A DNA stretch of 63,701 nt from Solicoccozyma terricola (taxonomy: Eukaryota; Basidiomycota; Tremellomycetes; Filobasidiales; Piskurozymaceae): contig BCLD01000003.1 in the NCBI GenBank assembly GCA_001600875.1, positions 728,496-792,196 of the forward strand, given 5' to 3'. The translations under genes were made by a program, and so were the position numbers. Position 1 is the stretch's first letter, and every line of letters starts with the position of its first letter. Under the pieces are notes generated by a model, which saw only the letters and a program-made list of their open reading frames with translations, made no database searches and had not been told where the DNA came from. Shown here piece after piece: positions 24,001-35,471 of this stretch.

Positions 24001-25732
24001 GAAGGGGAGGAGGAAGTCGTCGTCTTACCACGCCATGCAGCGACAATGTTACGAACTCCTTGCAGAGGTGACGGGGACCGTTTCTTCATTGAACCGAGGA
24101 GGGAATTTGATCGACTGAGAACTCTGGGTGGTGTAACAGTAGCCGGCGATGGTGTCGCGGCGGGAGGAGGACCTGGAGCGGCGGCGGAGGAGGTGGCGGC
24201 GGCGGCGACCGCAGCAACAGCAGCAGACGTGAGTATCGGTTTCCAAGCGGTTGGTGGATTCCACGGAGATGGTGGTGAGATTGTGTTAGTTTCGACTTTG
24301 ACCGTTGACCCTCTAATGAGACCAGGTGAATACCTCTCTTCTGGAGCACTAGCAGTCCTTGTATGACCACTTGGGACAACTAATCCACTACCCGGAGGAG
24401 CTGGAGTTGTCCCACCAGCTCCTCTTTCGAAAAACGCGATGAGGTTTGACGCTTTACTAGGCGTTTGTGGAGGACGTGATTGGGTGGCGTTACTCGAGGA
24501 TTTGGAGGTGACGATTGATCGTGATGGGATGAATGGAAGGATTTTATCCTCTTGGTCGTCTAGTAGGGAAAAAAGAATGAGGAAAAGTCGGTCACGATGT
24601 GAGAAAAAAAAAAAAAAATGGAACGGTGCACACGGGGAAATTGAAAATCCTCACCACGAGTACGACGACTTCCATCTCCCAAACTCGATCGTCTCCCACG
24701 TCGTTCCGCCGTATCGCTCTTACTCTCCTCCAGAACCGGTCTCTCCTCTCCTCTCCCAATCGGGGGATCCTCCATATACTTCCCATCCTTCCCTGTTCCA
24801 ATATCACTCGTGATCGTTCGAAAAGGAGGTAGCGGGAACGAAGGAACTGTTTGAATTGAAGATTCTCTTTGTCGATCTCGGAATCCTTTGTTTTCAACTT
24901 GAGAAGCAATCGGTGATTCAGAATCGATTGAAGTCAATGATTTCCCACGTTTCGTATTAGGTTGAATATCTCGAATTCCTTGAATCGCACTATCACCACC
25001 ACTACCACCACCGCCACCCAATCCTCCGGATGAAGACGTCGTGACCCAACTAGAACTCGCGCTTTTCTCCTTGTCGCGAAGTGATGGTGATAATCCAGGT
25101 TGTAGCCAACCTGGACTTGGGAATGGTAACCTACCAGTATTATCAACTCCTCCACCTGCTGAACGACCTGCAATAGTAGCGGTTGTAGCGGTTTGAGGTG
25201 GAGGAACAAGTGGAATTGAAAAGTGGGTAGGACTCCAAGTCCATTCATCATCTACCGTTTTCGAACCAAAGTTGATTTCCCTTCCTGGAATATCACCACC
25301 ACCTTCCAACACCGTCGAGTTTGTTATCGGATGAACACCAACGTCATATGATGATGCTTGTTGAGACTCCCTTGGTTGAGGTGGTGATCCTCCTATCTCA
25401 CTGGAAGGAGTTTGCATGAATTCTCGTGCAGAGACTGATGGTGATGATGATCTTTGAGCAGGATCACCTCCACCGCCACCGCCGCCGCCGCCACCGTCAC
25501 CGTCACCTCCACCTCCTCGTTCACCATCTTCATCGTCATCACCACCTCGTCGTTCGAGTGATTCGATCAAGTCTACCATTGTCGAATCATCGACCCCTCC
25601 CTGACTGTCTTTTCTATTCTCCCCTGACGCGACTGGGAAATAAGACCAACGGCGTGGCGTAGGAGAAAGAGGAGGATCGGGATCAGGTAGTGGTGGTGAT
25701 TGTTGATTCGGAGTGTTTGATGTATTGGACAT
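15021..25732 (-). CDS. Giant (~3,030 aa) disordered protein with PH-like domain and coiled-coil C-terminus
   Basis: About 26 exons: 25732-24655, 24559-23384, 23326-23217, 23152-23079, 23019-21372, 21306-19987, 19926-19873, 19813-19565, 19508-19460, 19396-18974, 18914-18849, 18788-18012, 17948-17657, 17594-17364, 17316-16742, 16684-16655, 16591-16476, 16404-16296, 16227-16156, 16098-16071, 16001-15861, 15795-15768, 15700-15636, 15566-15271, 15204-15149, 15056-15021. Every junction keeps phase, total 9,099 nt. Residues ~1-690 are Ser/Pro/Gly-rich. About 700-850 look like a PH-type fold (VGVLWYLNVHD, ILLSWVPEG, GIVTLDLVNC, EVRSIPSP, ERVRWVSAIW). Then ~1,850 disordered residues with short repeats follow. 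The last ~325 residues are charged and conserved-looking (KWRETEGKKP, LLKEVGDLRETRRALYYELAELLLMKGRQ). It resembles an uncharacterised basidiomycete family; function unknown, membrane binding by the PH-like part is inference. A 63-nt in-frame intron may lie near 15350-15412. Confidence 0.7.
19569..19680 (-). other. His/Asp-rich segment of the giant protein
   Basis: Within exon 19813-19565 the reading frame passes through HHHHRHHHGDDHDDD followed by alternating His-Asp pairs and HGHD. Such a run can bind Zn, Ni or Cu, or act as a pH-sensitive spacer; nothing else around it points to a defined domain. Confidence 0.7.
21441..21530 (-). repeat. Three tandem 30-bp coding repeats
   Basis: Units at 21441-21470, 21471-21500 and 21501-21530; the last two are identical and the first differs by a few bases. 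Each encodes ten residues (TTQASTSGQS type) in the disordered middle of the giant protein. Confidence 0.9.
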
Positions 25733-25821
25733 GCATGGGTTGATGGGATGTTGATATTTATCGTGTTGATTGATTCTTTCCCAGTCAACCACCCACCATC
25801 GACACACCGGCCCTCCCTCCT
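25733..25821. promoter_or_regulatory. Very short divergent promoter, giant gene / TMCO4-like gene
   Basis: Only 89 bp separate the two chosen start codons if the TMCO4-like protein begins at 25822. It is A/T richer than its flanks. If the TMCO4-like protein really starts at a downstream in-frame ATG, the control region is longer. Confidence 0.4.
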
Positions 25822-27748
25822 ATGAGGAATACGATGGATAGTGTGTTGTTGACATGGCATCCCGCGACCCCTTTGGCATCTGCCGCATACATTCATTCCT
25901 CACAGGGAGCTCATCCTCCTGGGGAGGGGAGGGGAGGGGAGGGGAGGGAGGGAGGGGTCCGAGGGCAAGGGGAGGAAGGGGGTTCGAGAGCTCCGAAGGG
26001 AATCCTTGGAGAACAACCAGTGTCTCCTATGCATCCCGCCACCGCCACCCGAGACCACGTGGGAATGACGTCTCATTCTCAGGCACAGAAAGGGGGCCCC
26101 CACTCTTATGCTGAGCATATGTCCCAATCGAACACTTGGTTCGACGAACAACTCATTTCCAATCCAACAATGACAGGTCTATCATCCTTCCTCCCATCCT
26201 CCTCATCCTCCCCACCCTCCCCACCCTCAAACCCACTGTCCAACCTTCCAACGCCTCCCAAACTCACTTCCCCCCAAACTCGCAACCTCCTCGCTCTGGC
26301 CTGTATCGCTGCCACCTCCACCCGCATCGCATTCGAGACCATACCAAGTCACCACCGATGGTGGACTTCAATAGGCGAAAATTGGGTAGAGGCGGTTTGT
26401 AAGATGATTGAGCTGGATCGAGCTTCTTTACCGGAGATGGCGGAGATCGATTCTGTTACATCTACTGCAAAGGATCATTGGACCGCTACTCCTACTCCTC
26501 TGACAGATATCGAAAGAGATGAAGAATATCAAAAGATATCAGACATACTAGTCCTCGCTTCAATCTTCACACCTCCAATCCAAGACCAACTCAACACCAC
26601 TATCAAACTCCCAGACCAATCAACAAAAACAACACCAACACTCTCCTATTCTCCACCCACAAGAGCACTAACAATATCCACACTTCAAATCCTCTCCATC
26701 CCTCCATCCCACCTCCTCACTTCCGAATCCCACCTCTCCGAATCCCTCTTCAAAACCTTGCAACAAATCACCGACACATCCTCCACTTCACAAGCTCAAG
26801 TCGAATCAACTCGTCAAGCCTCTTCATCAGGATGGGGCGGTTCACTAGGTCGAAACATTGCAACAGGCGTAGGAGTAGCAATAGGAGGTATAGCAATTGG
26901 AATTACAGGAGGCTTAGCAGCTCCAGCTATAGCAGCTCTCATACCGTCTTTCATGACTTTCGGCTTATTGACTACTGCTACGGCACCGGTCGTATTAGGT
27001 AGCGTGTTTGGTGTTGCAGCAGGGGGATTGACAGGGAAGAGGGTTAGACAACGATGGAGTGGAGTAGAGGAATTCGAATTTGTTGATGTGAAAATGGGGA
27101 GTAAACCGTTCGAGGATGAAATAACGTATGAGGTTAGGAAGAAGAAGGGACATGAGGAGGATAGTAGGTTGGTGGTGGTGGACAAGGACATGGACATGGG
27201 GGAGAAAGCGAAACGGGAGAATGAGGTGGAATCTAGTATGGAAGAGAAGACGAAGAGGTTGAGCTTGGATTCAACAACCAGTGAAGTAATACCAACAGCG
27301 GAACAAGTGGAAAAGGCAGCTGAGCGTCCACCAAGTTTGGTAGTGAGTCCCGGGGGGTTTCTTTTTCTTTTTTTGTTTTCCCAACTTTCAGAGCAGCTCA
27401 AACCCCTCAACGTGTGCGTCGTTTTTCTCACACACAACAGGCTACCATCGCAGTCCCCGGTCTTCTCACCGTCTCAACCTCCGAAGCAATCTCAGCTTGG
27501 CAATCCAACGTCGTCCCCCACGCCTTCTCCGACGGTCGCGACGTCTACGTTCTCCGTTACGAAACCAATTTCATGCTCTCAACTGGTAAAGCATTAGACG
27601 CATGGATCACCAACAAGTTTATAGGTTATGTCAAGAAGGAGGTTATAAAGCGGACGATGTTGTATGCGTATTTCGCAGCTGTTAGTTTGCCATTGTGAGT
27701 GGGTGGGTGGGTGAGAAAGGGGGCTTCGAGGAGAACATCTGAACGCCG

Positions 27749-27846
<98 letters not shown>

Positions 27847-28640
27847 CCCCCCCCCCCCCCCCTTCCCCAACCACCCCCCCACCCCCACCCCCCCCCCCCC
27901 CCCCCCCCCCCCCCCCACACCCTCCTTCTCTCTCTCCATTCGCCTGCAGATCCGTGTATTCGATGGCAACTATGGGTCTCGATAACACCTGGATGCAATC
28001 GCAAGATAAGGCTAGGAAAGCCGGTCAATTACTAGGTGAAGTGCTTGAGAAACGGGTCCAAGGACAACGACCTGTCGTCTTGGTGAGTCGTTTATCTATC
28101 TACCTTAATTCTCCACAATATTCGCCGCCGCCCACACAGGACAACCATCTCGAACAGATCGGATCATCCGTTGGATCCCTGACCATACTACACGCTCTCC
28201 TCTACCTCGCATCACTACCTCATCCACATTCCCTCCCTCAAATCGTCGATTCGGCATACTTGATCTCCCTACCCTCCGCACCTACACCTGAGGAGTGGCA
28301 AAAGGTTCGTTCGGTCGTAACGAGAAGAGTGGTAAACGGTTGGTGTGGTAAAGATCTGGTGTTGGCTGGTGTAGTCCGGTGAGGCGGGCACATTCCCACG
28401 AATAACTCGGACCGAAAAACAACCCACAATCCACCTAACCCTCTACCGTCCCCTTCGTCCGACAGACTGCACGAAGTCTTATCCCGCGCGACGACACTCA
28501 ACTCTGGTATTCGCGTAGCAGGTCTAGGACCTATCGAGCAACCAGGTATAGAAGATGTCGATCTTAGTGAAGTCGTCGATGGGCATTTCGACCTACAGGT
28601 CAAGATGTCTGACATTGTTGATGTGTTGCGGATTGATTGA
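25822..28640 (+). CDS. TMCO4/DUF726 family membrane protein (alpha/beta-hydrolase fold)
   Basis: Exons 25822-27342, 27441-27694, 27950-28082, 28158-28378, 28466-28640 give 767 residues. In order: a low-complexity N-terminus, a helical domain (LALACIAATSTRIAFETIP), a Gly/Ala-rich hydrophobic hairpin (GVGVAIGGIAIGITGGLAAP and a second glycine-zipper-like stretch), a linker, then the DUF726 core: ATIAVPGLLTV, VYVLRYETNFML, and GSSVGS as a G-x-S-x-G nucleophile elbow, followed by YLISLPSAPTPEEW and a C-terminal DGHFDLQVKM. The family (TMCO4, yeast Mil1) is membrane associated and linked to vesicle traffic; the enzyme activity is unproven. The true start may be downstream, because the first 60 residues are translated from a G-rich repeat. 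Intron 2 contains a giant C tract. Confidence 0.85.
25920..25950 (+). repeat. GGGGA tandem repeat with G-quadruplex potential
   Basis: Several consecutive GGGGA units then GGGA units on the coding strand near the 5' end of the TMCO4-like gene, followed by more G triplets to 25982. They are read as Gly/Glu/Arg if translation starts at 25822. Confidence 0.8.
27751..27916 (+). repeat. ~165-bp near-pure C tract in an intron
   Basis: Almost uninterrupted C with a few A, G and T interruptions (for example near 27811, 27846, 27863 and 27872), inside intron 27695-27949 of the TMCO4-like gene. The true length may be uncertain because such tracts are hard to assemble. Long poly-Gly and poly-Pro open frames across it are artefacts. 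Confidence 0.9.
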
Positions 28641-28858
28641 TGAGCGCGTCCACGCAACGGGAAGGGAACCATGATGGATTGTAGCAGATAGGTATAGTTG
28701 TACCTACTCACCTCATAAAGCCGTCATTCACCGGAACATTGCATCAGACAACTCATTTAACATCAACTATGAAAAATGCAAATCCTTCGCAAAAAAAGAA
28801 AACAATCGTCTATTCAATACATCCCCCCTTCCCCCTTCACTCTATTCAACCACACATC

Positions 28859-30229
28859 TCATACCTCCGACTCAACCACCTCCTCTCCCGTCGTCGGCTT
28901 TTTTTTAAAGAATTGCAATCGACGAGCTTCCCGCTCTGGTCTAGGAAGAGATTGACGGTCCGTTCCAGTTAAAGACTATGGTGTAAGATCCGATCCGATC
29001 CGAAAATCAGCTAATCCTCGCCCTTTTTCAATCATTTTCCCCATCGGGACAAGAGATGTTGGATTTTTTTTTTTGACTCACCTTTCCAGCAGCGTCGAAT
29101 GTACCCATAAGAGTGGCGATAGTTGCACATCCAGCGAAAGCAATAGGGATAGAGCGAGCTGAAACGAGACGAGACGAGACGAGACGAAACCATACGCATT
29201 CACAGAGAAAAGGGATAGGATCAGTATTGGTTGGGAAATATCAGCGGAGATCGCCAAACGCACCTCGTGCTCCTGCTAAGAGACCAGCAGCACAACCACC
29301 CGCAGCAGAATTGAGAGCGTCGTCAGTCTACGACGACAACCCACATCATCGACAAAGCGAACGAGAGAAGAATCAGTAAGAAGTCGGGGGTTTTATATTC
29401 CAGTTCGGAGGAGAAGGAACACACCTGACGAATGTTTGATGTAGCTGCTTGAGTGAATGAGAATGTGAATCCCATAGCGGCTAATACAGCGGAAAGTAAT
29501 AACCGTATCAGCTTTCCTAACATTCCCCACATGCTGAACAAAAGAAGGGGAGAAAGACATCGGCTCGAATACTCACCAAAGAACGCTATAGTTCCGCCTG
29601 TACGAGTGAAGATACCCATCGCTCCTTTATTATGGCTGTGGAGTTGGAATCATAGAGTATCAGATAATCGTCAGTGTCAAAGCGAACATCAACTTGTCTC
29701 TCTCTCTCTCTGTCCTTCAACTCCGGGTCAACACCCAGGTTTTTTTTCCTGAAATCGAACATTTTGAATCCCAACTACAGTCGAAAGCCGCTAATATTCG
29801 TCAAAAGACGACTAGGTTGCCTCGTTGGTGATTACCACCGATGTTTAAACCCCAATTCACGAAAAAGAAGGGGAGCTCAAATCGAGGTGTACACTGTCAA
29901 CTCATCCACCTCCGAACCTCTACCACTCGGCCCAAATCAAGCCTTCACAGTCTCTTGAAGCGCGGTTCCTCCGGACCTCCAAATCGCCCTTCCCCACCTT
30001 CCCCCCCCCCCAACTACCACACCCCTTCACTCCCACACGTTCTCCCTACTCACCTCTCCAAGGCATTTTGCACGGCCGACACCAACAACCCTACACCAGC
30101 ACTCTGAGCTGTGACAGTTGCTGCTATTCCTAATGAGGAGTGGGGGTGGAATACGGGAGGTTCTAGTGTTGACGGGATGAAGAAGCGGGAGGAGGAGGAT
30201 GGGAGGGGAGGGAGGAGTGGATGGGACAT
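28859..30229 (-). CDS. Complex I Tim17-fold subunit (NDUFA11 / NUO-21.3b like)
   Basis: Exons 30229-30054, 29635-29577, 29480-29425, 29327-29264, 29158-29082, 28975-28859 encode 182 residues. The protein has the four-helix Tim17/22/23 layout with small-residue-rich helices: SAGVGLLVSAVQNALE, then GIFTRTGGTIAFFG, AAMGFTFSFTQAATSNIR, ALNSAAGGCAAGLLAGA, and FAGCATIATLMGTFDAAG, ending in a charged matrix-facing tail (PRPEREARRLQFFKKKP). The GAxTRxGGTI and LMGTFD elements are characteristic of the NADH:ubiquinone oxidoreductase subunit rather than of the translocase. Inner mitochondrial membrane. The first ~35 residues are poorly conserved, so the start at 30229 is tentative. Converges with the TMCO4-like gene. 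Confidence 0.8.
29164..29189 (-). repeat. (GTCTC)n repeat forming a polypyrimidine tract
   Basis: About five pentamers immediately upstream of the 3' splice site of intron 29159-29263 in the complex I subunit gene. Confidence 0.8.
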
Positions 30230-30519
30230 GGTTGATGGATGGGACGGTGTGGATGGATTGCAGGGGGGTGTACTGTGTACTGAGATGCGGGCGGTTGAGA
30301 GCTGAATGGGCCAGATGGAATCTGATAATCATGTATGAGATATGACGTGTCCATTCGATCCGAGTCTCCCGCGTGGCTAGTCTCACCTCATACCACCTAG
30401 AGTTAAGCTGGTCCATATCCCTCCCATCCACCATCCACCATCCACCATCCACCATACACTTCCGACTAACATGCACCACACTCTGTAGCATACACCCTCA
30501 CCCAGCTGTTCAACCAGCT
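30230..30519. promoter_or_regulatory. Divergent promoter region, complex I subunit / MIT protein
   Basis: 290 bp between divergent starts. It contains a CCATCCA heptanucleotide repeat at about 30424-30454. No other defined element is visible. Confidence 0.45.
30424..30454. repeat. CCATCCA heptanucleotide repeat
   Basis: Four tandem units in the divergent spacer. Confidence 0.85.
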
Positions 30520-32697
30520 ATGGACGCATCTCCCCTTGCAAAGGTGGGGGCTTCCTTCCTACCCTAACCACCCGCCCTACCCCGTCCACTGACCCCAGCC
30601 TCTTCCCCTCCAGGCCCACTCCCTCGCAGCACGCGCTTCATCTCTACTCAAATCCTCCTCCATACCATCACAATCTCCATCCACGGAAGTCCTCGTAGAT
30701 GCAGCAAAGACGTATAATGAAGCTGCGGATCTGTTCGATGAAGCTAGAGGGAAAGCTAGTGATGCTGGAGTTTGTGTCATCTCTGCTTCCTATTTCGTCT
30801 CCAAGATAAGTTTTAACGAGCTGATGATGGGTATTGAAAAAAAAAACATCAGGCAGCAGCAACGCTTGAACTACTAGCTACTCAGAATCGAAAGCAAGCT
30901 CGTCTTCTTGATCGTCGAATATCAACCACAACTCGCAAGTTGGCACCATCGCCCTCCACCTCAACCAACAACCCCGTTACTACCACCTTAGATGGTGATA
31001 ATACCACAGTGATGAAACGAGAATCATCAAACGCAACGGAACGAAGACGTCGTAGACCTGGTTCTATCTCATCAACATCTCCAATATCTCGACATCGTTC
31101 GTCAATCCCTCCATTCGCCACTGCTCCGGCTTCCTCCACCGCGTCACATTCTCAACCATCAACAGGAGCTGCGTCTATGATCTCGACTCATTCTACATCA
31201 TATGGAAGTTCATCGAGTAGTAGTAGAGGAGAAGATAGTTTTGTCATCTTCGGAAGCTCAGTATGTGGCGCCTTTCCTACTCTCCATACACCCCCCCCCC
31301 CCCCCCCGCGGCGTTCCATTACGGAAACTGACACACAATGAACTCTACCCAAACCCAGCTGGACACGTCAGATCCCTTTGCTAGATTCTGGAACGTCCTA
31401 GAGACTGCCTTACATGATATAACCAACCCGGTAGCATTCGCTAGTGCACCGCTGGAGGTTCCTTCTCGGGGCACGACAGGAACATCAGCGGGTGGTGGGA
31501 GTGACAGGAAGGGGAGATTTAAAGACAAGGAGAAGGAAAGGAAGGAAAAAGGAGGTGATGAGAAAGAGAGAGTGAAAGATTGCGAAAAGGACAAGGAGAA
31601 GAAGAATCAAGATGTTGGTGAGTTGTTTCTTAAAGTGGGACGGAACTAGACACCACCACGGGACTGACTTTTTGGTGGACGGATCCGGAAAAAAAAAAAG
31701 ATCTCATTTCATCTGGGACGGAATCGTTCTACCTCGTGTCTAGGGATAGCGGTCGTGTGAGAATTCAAACTCCATTGAAGAAACATTCACCAAATGGTAG
31801 TTCGAGCACCATGTGAGATTTTTCCCTTGGCTGATGCGTAAATTCATTTCCCACCCCCCCGGGTCTCGTCTCACATCGTATAACCATTATAACAGCACTA
31901 CCATCAAAACTCCCGAAGAATTATCACTTGAAAACACATCCCTTCGCGCTTCCCTCGATACGATCTCGAAACATGCTCAAAGGATGGAGAACGAGGTGAA
32001 ACGACTCAAGGAGAGAGACGAGAAGAAGGGTGAGATGATGAGAAGTGTAGTGATGGGTGTTCGTCGAGAGGTGAATCGCGCGTGACATGGGAAGCATAGA
32101 AAACCTGCGATTTGAGTGGTTCTGACTTACGGCGTTGTGGGTAATCAGGCTCAAAAAGCAGTTCAAAGTCAAGAGATATATCGATCTCAACTCCTACAAG
32201 CTTCGCAGATGACTGCTCAATCGCCGACCAGTCGACATGGAACGATCAGAGGATTACCTATGATGTCGGATGCAGGGAAGGGGAAGGATAAATCGGAAGG
32301 TCAGTTAACGGGAGGGTGGTAATATGGTGGCATCCGTTGCTGATGATCGAGCTGTAGATGAATCCACGGCTAGGATACTGGATTTGGAAAGACAGGTCAA
32401 GATGTTGCAGATGGAGAATGATAAGCAGGTGAGGAGGACTTCCCATAGCTATTCGGAGGATGCGCTTATACCACTGACCATCGCTTCATCACTATCAGCG
32501 AGCTCATTTGCAAAAGTATCGCGATCGAGTGAGTGCGCCGTTTGATCGAAGCATAGACGATGATGTTCTGTAGGCTTAGTTTTAACCCTTCACAGTTTGA
32601 GAAATTGAAACTCTCGTCTCGTAACAAGAGAGAAGCCAAGGTTACTACTCCGCCTCCGTTGGCTGTTGTAGGCGAGGAGGAAGGAGGAGAGGGTTGA
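30520..32697 (+). CDS. MIT-like, coiled-coil protein (possibly NRBF2/Atg38-like)
   Basis: Exons 30520-30543, 30614-30769, 30853-31260, 31359-31617, 31701-31812, 31896-32070, 32149-32299, 32358-32428, 32499-32528 and 32597 to about 32697 encode about 495 residues. The N-terminus (AHSLAARASSLL, LVDAAKTYNEAADLFDEA, LELLATQNRKQARLLDRRI) has the three-helix pattern of an MIT domain. A Ser-rich linker ends in SFVIFGSS. Next comes DPFARFWNVLETALHDI, then a Lys/Glu-rich stretch. The C-terminal half is coiled coil (ELSLENTSLRASLDTISKHA, DLERQVKMLQMENDK, FEKLKLSSRNKREAK). MIT plus coiled coil is the layout of the PI3-kinase complex subunit NRBF2/Atg38, hence the suggestion; sequence alone does not settle it. 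The 58-nt intron 32300-32357 hides an in-frame ATG that is not the start. Confidence 0.6.
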
Positions 32698-32820
32698 AAG
32701 GGCACATCTCCACACCCACGGTTGTAGTCTAGTTGTAATATAACGACTGCTTGGCATGTGCAGCATTGCATTGAGATCTATAGTTTATTGATCACCTATC
32801 TACATCGCTACCTTTCCACC

Positions 32821-35146
32821 TTACGCGTTGTAAGCCGAGTTGTGGATCTTGACAGCACGACCACTCGGATCGGAAGATACACCCCACTCTTGTTTTGGAA
32901 TCCAGCTGTAATTCACACATATCATCATGTCAGTCCGTTGACTACAACTGATTCTGAGCAAATGTCAAACTCACCGGACAACCGTTGAAGCAGCTGCCTC
33001 TGTAGGGAAGTGCTTCTCGAAAATCTCCCGAATCAGATAAGCCTCCTTGGTGTCTGGAGTACCCGACGGCCATCTCTTTCCGGCTTCCGCCATCTTTTCG
33101 TCAGAAACAATCTTCCCAGCGTACTCCTTGATGCTGTCGATCCAAGAGAACCCAACACCGTCCGAGAATTGTTCCTTTTGGCGCCTGTTGGATACCCGAC
33201 GTGGAGGCAATCAGCAACGCGCCAGTTTTGGAAACACGAAATCACTTCGAAACCCACCACAAGATGGAGTCTGGCAGATAGGCCTTGCCATCAGGAGCAC
33301 AGTCAAAGGCCTTCCGGAGAATGTACTAAGAAGCGGAGCAGAAATCCGTCAATATCACAACAATTCGACGCAGCCATTCCGGTTCTGGCTTCACCCACCT
33401 TCTCCATCTTCGGCCTGCCATCCTCATCTACCTCTTCATGTGCACCCTTGGAGAACTCCTTGTACTTGGGATCGATGTTCATCGCAACCTCGAGGAACTT
33501 CTTGTCGAGGAAGGGGACTCGCAACTCGAGACCCCAAGCCATGGAGCTCTTGTTGGCACGCAGACAATCGGCGGTATGAAGGTTTTTGACTCGCTTGACG
33601 CATTCCTCGTGGAAGTCTTTCGGAGTTGGAGCAGCGTGGAAATAGAGGTATCCTGTGAAAAGAGATCACATGGTAAGATGGGGGTATCGGCAGCGACCCC
33701 GCATCAGCCATCCACTCACCTCCAAAGATTTCATCACTACCTTCACCACTCAAAACCATCTTCACACCCATCGCCTTGATCTTCCTACTCAGGAGGTACA
33801 TAGGAGTCGAGGCTCGAACAGTCGTGACGTCGTAGGTCTCCAAATGGTAAATGACATCCTCAATCGCATCCAGACCCTCCTCGATGGTGAAAGTATACTC
33901 ATGATGAGTAGTACCGAGGAACGTGGCGGCCTTTCTCGCGGCGATGAGGTCGGGAGCGCCTGGTAGACCGATAGCAAAGGAGTGGAGTTGCGGCCAGGAA
34001 GCGAGGAGGGAGTCGGAGTCTGCGAGATATCCACACCTTTGTCAGTAAGAGAGGTTCCAATTGCTGGGATATGTTTTCCTGTCAGTTGAACAGGGTAGCA
34101 CTCACCATCCGGTGGTCCGTTGGGAGTTTTAGCACCCGATCCACCTTCCGCAATCAACTTCATTCTTTCCTCCCTCTTCCTGTGTTGCTCGTTGGCCAAC
34201 TTGTCGGTCTCCCTAGCTGCGATACTTGCAATCAAGCTAGAGTCCAACCCTCCACTCAACAACACACCGTATGGGACCTCCGACATCAGTCTCTTCTTTA
34301 CTGCCATCTCCAGAGTCTCTCTTAATAGCTTGTAATCCACCTCTCCGGTCGGAATAGCACCTTCTTTGCCGGAATCCCCTTCGAACCAGGTTGGTTTGAA
34401 GTATCTGACAGTCTCACCGGTAGCAGAGTCGTATACACAACCAGGTGGGAAAGCTCGAATGACATCGCATTCTTCCGACAACGCCTTCAATTCGGATGCA
34501 AAGTAGATCGTCTCAGGTGCTGAGGAATGGTGACCTTGGTAAAGGGTGGTGATACCGATAGGATCACGAGCTGCTATGATTCGAGAAGGTGTGACAGAGT
34601 TGTCAAGGAGGATGAAGGAGAACATTCCATCGAGCATGTTGCAGAGACCGGTGTCGTGTTCTTTGTACTGTTGAGGAAAAAAGTATTATGTCAATGATGG
34701 GCAAGTCCTCGTAAGCCCCGCCGCACCGCCCATCTTGTCAACGTACCAGGTGCATAATGACCTCGCAATCTGAATGAGTCTGGAACGTCGCTTTCTCACT
34801 CAACCCCTTTCGGAGTTGCTTGTGGTTGTAGATCTCTCCGTTGACGCAGAGGATGAGGGATCCATCTTCAGAAATTAGGGGTTGAGCTCCAGTGTCTGGG
34901 GTGAAAAAAGAAGGGGTTGATAGCACAAATCAGTATCCTCGAACAACCTCCCATCCTTCATCCTGGATCCCACTCACCAACACCAACGATGGCCAGCCTC
35001 TCGTGGCACATGATGGTATCCTTGCCAACATACGTTCCAGACCAATCTGGACCCCTGTGCCTCAGTTTCTTGGACAGAGCGACGCATCTTGGACGGTAAG
35101 CCGCGACGTCGCCCTTGCGGTTGTAGCAGCAGAAGATGCCACACAT
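32821..35146 (-). CDS. ASN1: Asparagine synthetase (glutamine-hydrolysing)
   Basis: Exons 35146-34978, 34895-34747, 34667-34106, 34019-33720, 33652-33399, 33325-33258, 33184-32975, 32905-32821 encode 598 residues. It converts aspartate, glutamine and ATP to asparagine. The class II glutaminase domain begins with the obligatory Cys2 (MCGIFCCYN) and contains [17 protein letters not shown] and VNGEIYNH. The synthetase half has the PP-loop [42 protein letters not shown], and [16 protein letters not shown]. There is an insertion of about 20 residues after the PP-loop ([18 protein letters not shown]). All eight exons keep phase. The 5' leader carries a CAC-type triplet repeat (35164-35203). Confidence 0.97.
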
Positions 35147-35471
35147 GGTATTGCGGGAAGAAGTGGTAGTGGTGGTAGTGGTAGTGGTGGTGGTGTTGGT
35201 GCTCGCTACTGACTGATATTGGTCCAGCTGCTCGTGAAATCTGTCCAATCTTGTCGCGAGTCAACACTAAATATTCCAACAATCGGGTCTGGCGGGGAAT
35301 TTGACTCGGCGCACGGACATCGCGGGACCTCCGTGTGGCGACTTTTTCGGCCCGGAACTGGAACATTCTAATGGGCTGACAGTAGTATATAGAAGGTGGT
35401 ATCAAGGTCTAGGGAACGATATAGTACAGTCGCAGGGTACACATCCAGCAGTCTAACTCGTCTCCATAGTC
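35147..35471. promoter_or_regulatory. ASN1 upstream region
   Basis: 325 bp between ASN1 and the next gene on the same strand. Contains the (CAC/TAC)n triplet repeat in the leader (35164-35203) and a stretch rich in GACT/GAGTCA-like sequence (35255-35320, including TGACTCG near 35303 read on the minus strand as CGAGTCA). GCN4/CPC1-type sites are expected at amino-acid genes, but the match here is incomplete. Confidence 0.35.

Noticed and set aside
27594..28028. Poly-Gly and poly-Pro frames across the C tract
   Set aside because: They only translate the homopolymer; the tract lies inside a well-supported intron of the TMCO4-like gene.
32324..32428. ATG-led frame MVASVADDRAV... as an internal gene start
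   Set aside because: It begins inside a 58-nt intron (32300-32357) of the MIT protein; removing the intron joins the flanking coiled-coil exons in frame.
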